Shown: piece after piece, positions 1 through 12,000 of the stretch | Numbering within the stretch: position 1 is the first letter of the stretch | Layout of the letters: the number at the start of each line of letters is the position of its first letter | Source: Actinernus sp. WN-2022 | Lineage: Eukaryota > Cnidaria > Anthozoa > Actiniaria > Actinernidae | Direction of reading: 5' to 3' | DNA: 64,000 nucleotides | Assembly (NCBI GenBank): GCA_030867875.1 | Contig: JAOWCC010001634.1 | Location: 139,830,365 to 139,894,364 of the forward strand | Position numbers and translations under genes: made by a program | Notes under the pieces: generated by a model | What the model was told of the DNA's origin: nothing | The model's database searches: none | The model's input: only the letters and a program-made list of their open reading frames with translations

Positions 1-609
1 TGGTTTTGTTCTGATCAGTTCCCCATATTTCACTGCCGTATAGCAAGATCGGTTTTATAAGTGCGTCATAGAGTTTGAGTATGAGCTTGACGTTCGATTC
101 GAAATTGTCACCCATATTTCTTTTCGTAGTTTAAATAGTGCCTTCAGAGCTACCTTTTAAGTTCGTGTTTCGCAAGACTAAAATTTACGAATGTGCTAAA
201 TGTTATATAGGCCGAGATATTTCAGTGTATTGCTGGACATTTTCTAGTTTTTCCTCTTTATAGTAAAATGTATAATTATTCAATCTTTTCCCACATCTAT
301 TAAATATCATCACTTTAGTTTTCTCGATATTAACCTTAAGTTTTGAGAGTATTCTTCTAGTTTTCGCAGTTCTTGTGCTATCTTAGATAATATAACTACA
401 TCGTCTGCGTTGATTAGACAACTCACTTGAATGTTTTGTAATTCAACATAGTCTGTTTTTGTTTGTTCCAGTGTTGATGGTAAATCGCTAATAAAAAGCT
501 TGAAAAGGGTGAGGCTCAACATGCATCCTTGTTTTACTCCACTATAGCATCTGAATTCTTCCGTTGTTGTGTCCCCGATTTTTACTGCCGAAATGTCGTT
601 GGTGTACAT
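1..609 (-). pseudogene. Non-LTR retrotransposon reverse transcriptase, broken 3' part
   Basis: Reads GVKQGCMLSLTLFKLFISDL, then LINADDVVILSK, the catalytic Asp-Asp box of LINE reverse transcriptases (YADD changed to NADD). After about position 330 a frameshift moves the frame to KVNIEKTKVMIFN, and further on KLYDALIKPILLYGSEIWG, both standard for the C-terminal half of LINE ORF2. Stops and the frameshift make it inactive. The element runs off the left edge. Confidence 0.9.
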
Positions 610-750
610 AGTGCGTAGAATAGAGTAAACCTACTTACCTCCGATGCCGAAAGCGAAAAATAGAAAGACAAACATTTTACTCTGGTCTTCTGGAATTCTC
701 AGTCATCCTTCCCTCACCTATTTTTCATATTTTGTGTGTCTTGTGTAATA

Positions 751-896
751 TGTAAAACACGAGGTGCTGTTTTAGAAACGATTTCTAAATACAGTGAGAC
801 AGGGTTAAAAACTGAGGCGAAGCCGAGGATTTTGAACCCCCTCTCATGGTACTGATTTAGAAACTTGCTTCTAAAACAAGCTCCGAGTGTTTTACA
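751..896. mobile_element. Foldback (MITE-like) repeat with GCGAAGCCGAG centre
   Basis: Ends tgtaaaacac and gtgttttaca are inverted, with inner inverted pieces around a central ctgaggcgaagccgag. A related design occurs at 58224-58325. No coding content. DNA from 897 to 1297 shows nothing else I recognise. Confidence 0.6.
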
Positions 897-1297
897 TGGC
901 TTCTCAAACTCCACTTTAATGACAAAATTAGCGATCTAAAAGTCTTGAAAAGCGAGTTGTTTTGGAAACGATTTCTAAATACTCGTCATGACCATGATTA
1001 TTATTTATAGCGGTTTACAAACGTCAGCTCACGTGGTAACTGTATTCATGTTCTCATCTTGACTCACCGTTGTGTGGAACTGTTCTCGTTCTCTCCTGTG
1101 CGATATCAGAAGGGATTCCAAACACTTCCATCGTAACGTAAGGATCGATTACCTACAACACCAAACAAAGTATCGTTATCATAATATACTTATTCTACTC
1201 TCGCGATAAATCTTGAAAGTTGTCTTATTTTCACTATTTATTTTCCTTTCTCGTCTATACATTTTTTCTATTTTTCTTTTATTACTTTATTCTGGGG

Positions 1298-1545
1298 ATG
1301 TAGGTTGGCGCGGTAGTAAAACACTCGTTTCTCACCGCTGCGGTCCCGGGTTCGATTTCCGGCTCGGGCACCATATGCGCGTTAGATTTGTTGTTGATTC
1401 CTTATCTGCATTTTAGGGTTTTTCTCCGGGTTTTCCGGTTTTCCTCCCTCCGTAAAAATCAACATGCGAGTTGAGTGTTGTGTGAGGAGTAGAAGCAGGC
1501 CCACATCAGCTTTAAGCTGCGGCCATAATAATCAGCCTGCTATAA
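1298..1545 (+). mobile_element. tRNA-derived SINE, family 1
   Basis: The head has an A-box-like ggttggcgcggtagtaaaac and a B box gggttcgatttcc, the internal Pol III promoter of a tRNA. The body (gggtttttctccgggttttc, cctccctc) is shared with copies at 3103, 14379, 22861 and 48921. There is no intact tRNA fold, so it is a SINE and not a tRNA gene. Confidence 0.85.
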
Positions 1546-3100
1546 CAAATAAGATATTTTTAAATTATCTATAGATTGACGTTGTTTGCCCTTTTTACAC
1601 CTACACAAATGTAATGCAAGCCCTCGAGATGAGATTGGAAGCTCCTGGCTCCTGCCGACTGGAGGTGAAATTTGGGCAAGACAGCTTGAGAATTGCCTTA
1701 GCTCGCCAGTGTACATTGGCCTTAAGAAGTCCTATGCCTTCCATCCCTACATTCCTTATTGTACTGACAGCGCTGGATAACAATCTCGTACCCAGACCCC
1801 ATTTACTGAATAACGTGACGCGCGTAGACTAGGAACGACTGCAGCGTATACAAAAATGGCGGCAATTTCAAAATTTAGCGAGTAAGTCTGTAAAGTACTA
1901 TGGCTCATCAACACCTTCATGATAATAAGAGTTTTGCTGGAAAGATAAGATTCAAATACTCAGACCATTTCCTACCGAAACTGAACAACATGTTTTGGAC
2001 AATGTAGTTTAAGCTTGTGCCGCTGGGGTAAAATTGCCTTCAAACACGAAATATACCGCCAACAGATAGTGTATTCAGTAAAATTCCCGCCAATTTACGC
2101 ATCAGCTCGCGCACGCGCCCTAGTTATTCAGGCCTGTCTATTGTACTAGAATCGCTCATTGAATATCTAGAAGAGTGAGCCTAGGTACAAGCAACTTCTT
2201 CAATTCTGACACCGTGAAACTGTACCATCCATTGACCTTATTCATAAAGGCATCACATCGAAGCCAGCTTGTCACAGAATGAGAACAAATCTACAGTCGA
2301 TGGCGGAAATGTACATCATTTCCGTATGACACAAAAGGACACAACAGTATACGATGGAAACTAAGACATTTCTGACCGGCTCCAATTTTGCGATCTTTGG
2401 GACAACTGATCTCGCTCTGATACCATACACTTCATTCATAAGGGCGTGGTCTCTGTATTTTAACAGTTTAGCTACAAGTTCAATGTATGAAAAACAACAT
2501 CCTTGCCATGCGAAAGAGCATACCAACATTGGTGATTCTGTAGAATTAGAGTGTTGTAGCATAAAAGGCTGTAAAGTTACAGCGATTTAAAATTAGAAAG
2601 ATTTCTATGAGAAATACCAAACAGGCCTTTACAGCCTCGCTTTCATGTATTTTCTACATTTAAAATGCCAATAACTCGACAGCAATTTGAAACATTGCTT
2701 TCAAACTGTGGTCAATTACTAATTTAGGCACGATCTTTCATGTGATAGCAATAGTTTCTCTGTACACATTAATCTTTCAATTTAGGCAAATTAGGTGGCG
2801 GCCATTATGTATGAGGTCTATAGTTAGCATGAGATATGAATAAGGTGAATATGGATCGCTGTCAGGTTTTCACCGCATGGTTGAGGCCTGGATGTCTTAG
2901 ATGTTCAGTGACAGATGCCCATACATGGTTCATACAGATCTCATAACCTTTTCTCCAATTACCTTTTAAGGAAATGTTCAAGGACTTGTTTTCTACAGGA
3001 TCACTCTGAATTTCTAACGGGACTTGAAATAACCACAAGAGGCTGATCAATGTCAGGACCTGGCTAATCCACTGATCGAATTGCAATTTAGCGTGTTGGT
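1546..3100. other. No recognised gene
   Basis: Non-coding DNA 3' of the last PLC exon found. Short frames are present but none has a family motif. If the PLC C2 exons were short they could hide here, but I saw no convincing C2 signature on the minus strand. Confidence 0.5.
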
Positions 3101-3102
3101 TT

Positions 3103-3264
3103 TTAAGGAGGGAGGAAAACTGGAGAACCCCCCAAAAACACCTCGGAGCAAGGGCGAGATACCAACAAACTCAACTCACATATCACGCCGCGTCCGGAGA
3201 TCGATTCTGGGCCACAGAGGTGAGAAGCGAAGCGCTTAAACACTGCGCCACCCCGGCTTCCCAA
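3103..3264 (-). mobile_element. tRNA-derived SINE, family 1, minus strand
   Basis: The reverse complement begins gggaagccggggtggcgcag and continues with a B-box-like segment and the family body (gagttgagtttgttggtatc, ctcgccctt). It matches the copy at 14379 in the other orientation. Confidence 0.85.
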
Positions 3265-3384
3265 TGACCTTATTAATGTCCTCAAAATTCTACGAATATT
3301 AGACCCTATGTTAGACCCTTTCTTTTGACTTGTTTGCACGATTCTGCTCTAACGATCTTTTGTAGGCAAAAATGATGCTGTTCT

Positions 3385-3535
3385 ACTGTCTTCTCAAACA
3401 TCCAAGGTTTCAACCAAATTCAAGGAGTTTTGGTAAAAATACAAAGTCTTTTCAAGGAGAAAACCTAATCTGTCAAAATACAAGGACTTTTCGAGGACCT
3501 GGCATTATTTCAAGGAGTTTTCAAGGCCCGTGCGA
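3385..3535 (+). repeat. CAAGGACTTT-type simple-unit repeat
   Basis: Repeated caaggagtttt, tacaaggacttttc and tcaaggcc units without strict period. A similar ccaggactttc cluster lies at 19888-19980. Both look like pieces of a dispersed repeat. Confidence 0.5.
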
Positions 3536-3774
3536 ACCATACCAGACTTCCTTTCCGTGTTATCTTTCATCCCACAACATGTTTGTAATAGCTGTCGACA
3601 GCAGTACTCACATCTCCTTTAGCTGTAGAACCTTTCGGTTTAGGAAACTGCTGACCACTAATTATCTGAAAGCAAGACAACGCAGTCATGTCACAATCAA
3701 ATACAAAATACAAGAAATTGAATCTGAAAGGAACGAGCTAAAGCGTGGACGAAACAGAGTGTGCTTGTCGAGGG

Positions 3775-4221
3775 ACTATTATACAAATAGTGTGTCCGTC
3801 GAGGAACTATCGGCTGATAGTTGCCCGCGGACATTTGATGTTCTTAAAACAAATATAAGCCCGAGAACACATGCTAGTTTTAAGAACATCAAATTTCCAA
3901 GGGAAACTATCAGCCGATAGTTCCGAGATAAACACAGTCTATTTGTCGTTATTGTTCATCACAAAATTGTCTTCCGCTCTCAGCGGGCACTATTATACAA
4001 ATAGAGTGTGTCCGTCGAGGAACTATCGGCTGATAGTTGCCCGCGGAAATTTGATGTTCTTAAAACAAATATAAGCCCGAGAACGAAGTTCGAGGGCTTA
4101 TATGCTAGTTTTAAGAACATCAAATTTCCAAGGGAAACTATCAGCCGATAGTTACGAGACAAACACACTCTATTTGTCGTTATTGTTCATCACAAAATTG
4201 TCTTCCGCTCTCAGCGGGCAC
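3775..4221. mobile_element. Palindromic foldback element, tandemly duplicated
   Basis: Two direct copies, 3775-3990 and 3991-4221. Each is an imperfect palindrome: aactatcggctgatagtt pairs with aactatcagccgatagtt, and ttgatgttcttaaaac with ttttaagaacatcaa. The second copy keeps a nearly perfect palindromic centre (ataagcccgagaac, gttcgagggcttat); the first has lost about 16 bases of it. Further pieces (ctatcgcctgatagttt) continue to about 4350. Confidence 0.85.
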
Positions 4222-4590
4222 TATCGCCTGATAGTTTGCATCCGCGGACGACAACTATCACGTCACGTGATCGCTTTTAGCCAATGAGCGCGCGCCAAAA
4301 TTTTGTGGTGAACTATAATGCCTGAAAGTTTGCATCAGCGGACGACAACTTGGCTTTCGCTGCCAAGTGTTGACCGGATGACTTTTCCCCGAGGCCGAGT
4401 GGGAAGCCATGGTTGTAGACCATGATGAGCACGGTTGTTGAAGGATAAATCGTCAAGCTTCATTCGTTTTTCATTCTGTGCCCTTCATTATCTTACAGTC
4501 TTTGACAGCAAGTGATTATAATGCCCTAAAATTTGTGAGAGTAGTTTCGATACATGTGATATGCGGGGACAGCTATCCGAAGCTTTGTGA

Positions 4591-5790
4591 TCTAGCGAGT
4601 GTCACGCCAGCGGGCTCTAGCGAGTGTCACGCCAGCGGGCTCTAGTGTGTGTCATACCAGCGGGCTCTAGTGAGTGTCAAGCCAGTGGGCTCTAGTGAGT
4701 GTCAAGCCAGCGGGCTTTAGAGAGTGTCAAGCCAGCGGGCTCTAGTGAGTGTCAAGCCAGTGGGCTCTAGTGAGTGTCAAGCCAGCGGGCTCTAGTGAGT
4801 GTCAAGCCAGCGGGCTCTAGTGAGTGTCAAGCCAGTGGGCTCTAGTGAGTGTCAAGCCAGTGGGCTCTAGTGAGTGTCAAGCCAGTGGGCTCTAGTGAGT
4901 GTCACACCAGCGGGCTCTACTGAGTGTCACACCAGCGGGCTCTAGTGAGTGTCAAGCCAGTGGGCTCTAGTGAGTGTCAAGCCAGTGGGCTCCAGTGAGT
5001 GTCAAGCCAGTGGGCTCCAGTGAGTGTCAAGCCAGTGGGCTCTAATGAGTGTCACACCAGCGGGTTCTAGTGAGTGTCACACCAGCGGGCTCTAGTGAGT
5101 GTCAAGCCAGCGGGCTCTAGTGAGTGTCAAGCTAGCGGGCTCTAGTGAGTGTCACACCAGCGGGTTCTAGTGAGTGTCAAGCCAGCGGGCTCTAGTGAGT
5201 GTAAAGCCAGTGGGCTCTAGTGAGTGTCAAGCCAGCGGGCTCTAGTGAGTGTCAAGCCAGTGGGCTCTAGTGAGTGTCAAGCCAGCGGGCCCTAGTGAGT
5301 GTCAAGCCAGCGGGCTCTAGTGAGTGTCAAGCCAGTGGGCTCTAGTGAGTGTCAAGCCAGCGGGCTCTAGTGAGTGTCAAGCCAGCGGGCTCTAGTGAGT
5401 GTCAAGCCAGTGGGCTCTAGTGAGTGTCAAGCCAGTGGGCTCTAGTGAGTGTCAAGCCAGTGGGCTCTAGTGAGTGTCAAGCCAGTGGGCTCTAGTGAGT
5501 GTCAAGCCATCGGGCTCTAGTGAGTGTGAAGCCAGTGGGCTCTAGTGAGTGTCAAGCCAGTGGGCTCCAGTGAGTGTCAAGCCAGTGGGCTCTAGTGAGT
5601 GTCAAGCCAGTGGGCTCTAGTGAGTGTCAAGCCAGTGGGCTCTAATGAGTGTCACACCAGCGGGCTCTAGTGAGTGTCACACCAGCGGGCTCTAGTGAGT
5701 GTCAAGCCAGCGGGCTCTAGCGAGTGTCAAGCCAGCGGGCTCTAGTGAGTGCCAAGCCAGTGGGCTCTAGTGAGTGTCAAGCCAGCGGGA
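4591..5790 (+). repeat. Minisatellite, 48 units of exactly 25 bp
   Basis: Consensus unit tctagtgagtgtcaagccag followed by cgggc. There are 48 units in 1,200 bp with no insertion or deletion, only substitutions. The commonest change is C to T in the CG of agcggg. A second unit type has cacacc in place of caagcc. All frames have stops. It begins 155 bp beyond the exon 18 donor on the gene strand. Confidence 0.97.
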
Positions 5791-5944
5791 AACCAGTCAA
5801 AGGTCCCTGACTAATGGCAGTCTCCAACTGAGGAAACTGACTCACGTAAACGTAAGAGGCGCTGCAATGGAGCTAATTTAATAACAATAACAATTCAATT
5901 CAACTGAACTAAATCAACACCGGATGTCTAAGTGAATTTCGTAC

Positions 5945-6015
5945 CTTTATTTGTATAATTTGAGGCGATATGCCAGGAATAGCGTCTTTTGTGTTCGGGT
6001 TGAAGTATGCGATTT
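5945..6015 (-). CDS. PLC exon 18 (lead into C2)
   Basis: The acceptor is ggttcctttcag. Encodes [20 protein letters not shown] and QIK, equivalent to the family's YF..NT....PG.SP segment that begins the C2 domain. The donor is GTACGAAAT, phase 0. The rest of C2 was searched for by eye on the minus strand between here and position 1 and not found. Confidence 0.85.
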
Positions 6016-9000
6016 CTGAAAGGAACCGATGATTCCAGATTGAGAGAAAGCAGTAAAAGCCTAGTCATAACTATTTCAGGGGACCCTCCACTGATCAATC
6101 ACGGTTCTTCCCACCCCTCCCTTGGGTGTACATGTGTAATTAACGATTAACCATTAAATTTAGATTAACCATTAAACAGGAGGGTAGGGTGGGGGTTTCC
6201 CCGAAACCGTGATTACGATCGGGGTAACTGCTACAGTTTTTATACATTATTTTGAGATTTCATGGAATCCAAAAGTGGTTTCATTAAGTTGCGTAGTTCA
6301 AGGTTCCATAAAGTTCTCTGAATTTTTTGGGGATATTTTTTGGAGAGCTTGGTAAAGAAAAATAAGGGGGGAGGGGGAATTAGTAAAGTTTAACGAAATA
6401 CGGGAAAATGACGATTTCATGAAGAATTAAATTGATAATTGATATATGGGTACCAAAATTTGTCTGCCAACAACCTACAACAGCTTGGGATCGCCATTAT
6501 AAATGTGATGTAGATAGGCTAGAACAGGTGCAAAGATCAGCGGCCCGCTTTTGCACAGGAGATTATCATTTTACTTCAAGTGTCACATCTATGCTTGAGA
6601 AGTTAGATCTAGAGCCTCTCGAAAATAGAAGACAGATATCTCGTCTGATAATGATGTTTAAGATTATTCATAACAATATCGATATAGACAGCAAATCTAA
6701 CGAGTCACGTACAAGAGGCAGCCAAAACTCGAACTCCAAATCAAACAAAGAACAAAGGACATTTTCAAGTACTCTTTTTTCCCTAGGACCGCTAAGGACT
6801 GGAATAGCCTTCCAACAAACATTGCTACAATTTCATCCCTAGATAAATTCAAGTGTGAACTCATTGAACTTATTCACTAAGGATACTTATTATTGAATTT
6901 AAGATTTTTCTATTTATTCATTTCTCATTTATTTACTTATTTATTTAGAGATATTTTAACCCATTTTTTATATGATTTTAAATAGCTCGATGACATTTTA
7001 AATTTAGTAGATTATTTCCTATAAGGATTGTAAATAGCTTAGTTTTTTATATATTAGTATTATTTTATAGTTAGTGTGATGCCTCACGGCTTTACTGACT
7101 TAAAGTGCATATGAGCCTTCGTGCAATTTTCATAGCTATGAACCTCAGGAAAGATTTGAGTACCCCTGCGAAGAAATTTTTGGTTTACAGATAATACTCT
7201 ATCTTCTACGCTTGTTTGAAAACGTGGAAACGTGACCTTTTCTGACCCATGACCGCGTTAGTAAAAGCCTGGGTCGATACCTCGGTAGACGTCATTTAAT
7301 TAATTCAACTTTGCAACAATTTGAAAAAAAACTTACAATTTTCACTAATATGACTTTTTCCTTTACTAACAGCTCATAAACTGTGTATATTATCTAAAAA
7401 TCGATGTTGTTGTGATAGAAAGGTGCCATGGAGAATAATGCATTAATGAGATGACGTCGACCGAGGTATCGACCCAGGCTTTTACTTACGCGGTCATGGG
7501 TCAGGAAAGGTCACGTTTCCACGTTTTCAAACAAGCGTAAAAGATAGAGTATTCTCTGTAAACCAAATATTTCTTTGCAGGAGTACTCAAAACTTTTCTG
7601 AGATTCATAGCTATGAAAATTGCAGGAAGGCTCATATGCACTTTAATAAATGATGATGATGATGTTGTGCTCTGAAGTGCATATTAATTTCTGTTTTCCT
7701 CTTTTAATTCTTCCTAACCTCGGCTGATTGTTCTCGGGTCCTGGCTATGGATCAGTTTCATTATTCTGTTACCCACCCCATCCCCCAACCCCTCCCCTAA
7801 GAGTAAACTGTCATACATACCAACGCGCATGGTCATTATCCAATACACCATTTCACGCTCTTAGGGATATGCTGGGTAATCAGGTCAAACATGCCGGAAA
7901 TACGGTGTTTGTATGAGAACCTGATGTCAAATATTTGCCCAAACAATATACAATATATCAGTTTACGGTTCATGCGCAGCTGTACAGATCTTTTATTTGG
8001 CGGGTAGGCAGATGTTAGACAATGGTGACCCGCCATTTGAAACAAAGACTTTAACTGCGCATGAACCGTAAACTGGTCTGTTTGTCCATATTACCCAGCG
8101 TGGCAATTTGAGCGTGTAGATTATCATACATACCATCACGCATGACGGAAGGTTTCAGTACGTATCCAGACTCGCCGTTTTCCAGGAATTTCCCTGTATT
8201 AACGTGCATCATGACGCCTGACGTTTGGTAATTTAGGGCCACTGGAGGCAAAAGAAATAGTGGAGTTTTCAGATTACAATGGCGTATTTTCTAACAGACT
8301 ATTGTATGAATCGTGGTCACAAGAACGTCGCAATACACTTGTTGCGCATTGCTAAAAAAATGCCAAATGGTTTATTTTGGTTATTCTAAAACAATTAGAC
8401 TTCTTGCTTCGCCACTCGCCACCTAACTATCAACCTCGAGCGCGCAGTCTAATTGATAAATAGCGTTCGTCACCTCACCTAATTGACAGCCACAATTCCA
8501 CATTTCCTGTGGGTGAAAGTTACTCGAGCCAACTCTCTTGCCTGACGGGTACACTCGGCTAAACCACGTCTTGTTGTAGGTCACGAACTCCTCGGGACAA
8601 GTGAAGGAGAGGCGACGCGCCACTGTCTCACTGAATGAGCACATTTCCCAGAATTGTTCTGTGAACAAGAAAGGGTTCACTAAGCACAAAAGTCAAATTT
8701 AAATGTATTAATAAAGGCTGCTGATCAGCCAACTACGCCAGCTGTTTTGTGACGACAGAACAGTAAAACACACCCGCGCACCTTTGGCTAGGTACTTTAG
8801 TCTCTTTCTCCCACCTTTCTTCAAAGTCGGTAAAGCAGCGAGTAAAACACGCATGCGCAGCTCTTCGTCCTTGTTTTCCCGCCTTTTTTGCAAAGTCGGT
8901 AAAGCTAATCCATCTTTTCCCGCCTTCATTGTAAACTACGTCAGTAAAGCAACAAATATCTTCATCTACTTCAAATGTGCAGGCCCTTATACGTAAAAAA

Positions 9001-12000
9001 CTTCAACTTAATTGATGTCTTTCAATTTTTAAAGCTTAGAGATAACGGTACTAGCACATCTTACACATTTTTACGATAACATTAGTATCTAAGCAGCGCG
9101 AGCTCTGATTGGCTACGAGTACTCAAAGTAAAACCAGTTACTTACGATTGTCAGCAGAGTACTGGAAGTCCTGGAATGCCACAGACTTACAGTACGTTAC
9201 GAGATCAGAGAGTTCTCGCGCGAGTTTAGTCGTCTTCTTAGGATTTTTGTTTGTGTCGTGCTGAAAGGAAAAGCCATTTTGAGTAAAGGCCGGCGAAAAC
9301 TAGGGAACATTGTTGCGGAAACGTTGTTGCTGATAACGTTTCTTCGGTGAACAAACGTGCGGGAAGCAAGACAAATGTTTTGCTGCCTGGCTGAAATATG
9401 CTGGCGTATGCGACTTAATAGTGTTAGAAAGTTTGCGCGTGCGCAACATATGTAGCGCAGCCCTGGGATCTAGTCAACATTGTTGCTTCGGCGAATTACG
9501 AAACATTTTGGCACTGAAATTCACATTTTTTTCGCAATATGTTTCCTCATTTGCCCATGACTTAACAAATAACAGGTTCGACATTATTTGGACTATTGTT
9601 GGGCTGAAATCATTGCTAAAGGAATAAAGTCACAAAAGCGTAGCAGCCATGTTGGTTGGTATAACAAAAGTAGCTAATGAGGAATATTTTGTTCCAACAA
9701 TACATAATTTCTTCATTCAACATACTTGGTTCTGGGGAGATGCACGTCGAAAATCAAATAATCCTTACCCCCTAAAAAAGGAAATCAACTAAAAAGAAAA
9801 GATACAAAAAAAAGACAGCTCCCTCATCAGAGAAGATCAACTCTAGAAGGGAGTTGTTTACTTCGTAGTCTAATAAACGAGATGCCCCCTTCCTGATAAC
9901 ATTGTAATACACAAATATTATTGATAGAGGTTAGAAATTATTTTGTTGTCGTTTCACTGCAGAGTGATTAGACTACAATACTAGATATCAACTAAAAAGA
10001 AAAGAAACAAAAAAGACAGTCTCTTCTCCTAGAGAAGATCAACTCTAGACCCCACCCCCCACCCCAAAAAAAAAAAAATCTGACTTCATTAATTTAACGG
10101 CACTTGTGTTATTAGCAAAACCTGATTGTCAATGCTATGTTCATCTCCAATCGATTGTCAATCTTTCTAAAACAGCATTTTGAAGTTTGTTTGCCATCCA
10201 GTAAAGCCTTTCCCATGGGATCACGAGCTCAATTCATTGGTGCTATATCAGCACGTGACTGTTTCCTGAAAAGGTACATTCCTTCTCTCATCCTGTTGTT
10301 TTGTACCTTAACACTTTGTCTTTTGAGGCTTCCCTGCCGGCTGTTTTGCCGTTCAAACTTGTATTCGCCATTAATAACACCATTTTCCTCCTGCTCTTCA
10401 TCCTCCTCGCTCACTTCCCCCGCCTCAATGTCCTCATCCATACTGGGCGGTAGCTTCTTGTTCTGCAATTAAAGCACAAAATGCCGTCACACTCCGAGGA
10501 AAATGCTTCACTTTCGCAGAAAATAAAAATGGCTCACAGGAGTGATATTTTTAGGCATTGTTGTCTGTCTTTCTAACTTTCTGAATGTTTCATCTTCTAC
10601 GTTTATTTTTTATTCTAGAAGCGTAACCAACAGCGATACTTACTATTTGTAAACATTACAATTATAATGCTTTCAAAAGGCCACGATTTCAAAAGGCCGC
10701 TTTGTGTCAGGAACCAATGGATCTCTGGTTGGCACATCAATGACAACGGATGACGTGGCAGTAAGCATCGCTATAGACCTCTATCAGGCAGCGGCCATGT
10801 TGTTCCCCAGGAGAATAGAAACCTTTGTTCTTGCACTTCTAATCTCTATACAGAGACGAGGCTGGAAGGGCAAAAGCTACTGTTTGTAGACAAATGGCCG
10901 CTGCTTGATAAAGGTCAATATATGGGCCAGTTAGACTATGGGACACCCTCCGTGTTCTTGTGTCAGAGTATCTATAATCTATGCCGCTCTCTTTACCTTG
11001 ATAAGTATTTTATTTTTCAGTGCCTCAGGAGCGGGAAGGCATGACTCATTCTCGCCTGGAGCTACGGTGTATAATTTATCTAAATGAGAAAAATAAACAG
11101 ATCGAAAATGAATAAAGATATTACATCTTTACTGTGAAAGACAGGTCTCATGGCTTTCAGTCTCATATCCAGAGCTCTATCGCCATGAGGGGGCGCTTAC
11201 CATTTACACTGAAAAACCAGATATTCCGGTTGGAAAATCAAATGGTACCCGTCATTTCGTTCGGAAAGTTTTGGAAAATGTGGGCTACTGGTAACTTTTC
11301 CCGCTCTTTTCGGTCTTTCCGGTGGACGCGCGTACCATTTTCCCGCTCTTTTCGGTTTCTCCGGTGGACGCGCGTACCATTTTGTTTATTATTTTAATTT
11401 ATTCCCCATTTTATTTTTAAATTTCCAACCACATGGTTTGATGTAAATGTAAACACTCCTGGTAACTGCAATTTTTTATTATTTTTTAATTGGCTGAAAT
11501 ATTAACGCACGATTGGGTAAATTGTACTTGTCGTGTAAATACGAAAAGTGCGCGCATACCTATATAGAGCCGAGACGAGATGAAAATAGTGTTTCTCAAG
11601 AATGGGCCTTTTGCAGAGTATAATCACGTAGTTGTGCTGGAGGGCAACATTATCTGTTAATTTAAATGCATTTGTACGAGATCGATAGTGTAATTATTAG
11701 CAAAACCTGTTTGTAATGCTAATTTAATCGAATTCGAAAACAAAATAATTTTAGCCTGAGAAGACAGCCTCCGGGTGCTGTTGGGGAACGATAAGAGGCA
11801 GCCGTCTTCTCAGGCAGCTAAAGTAATTTGGAAAAGAAAAGAACCAAGAGGAGAATAGACCTAATTCGCTCCCCTCAATGTTGCCTCAATACAGATCACC
11901 TGACCAAACCCTTGAGAACTGTTTCTATCCCACGGGAAAATGTATAAATTACTCGAACTCCAACACAAAGTCCTAAATCCCCGGAAGACAGGTGATCTAT

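Noticed and set aside
2272..3086. C2-domain exons of the PLC gene
   Set aside because: Minus-strand frames here lack DPYV, NP.W and other C2 signatures; the missing exons are probably outside the window.
4591..5790. CRISPR-like array
   Set aside because: Units are directly adjacent with no unique spacers, and the setting is a eukaryotic intron; it is a minisatellite.
8051..8689. PLC Y-box reading frames as separate small genes
   Set aside because: They are exons 16 and 17 read through into introns; clean splice sites and phase join them.
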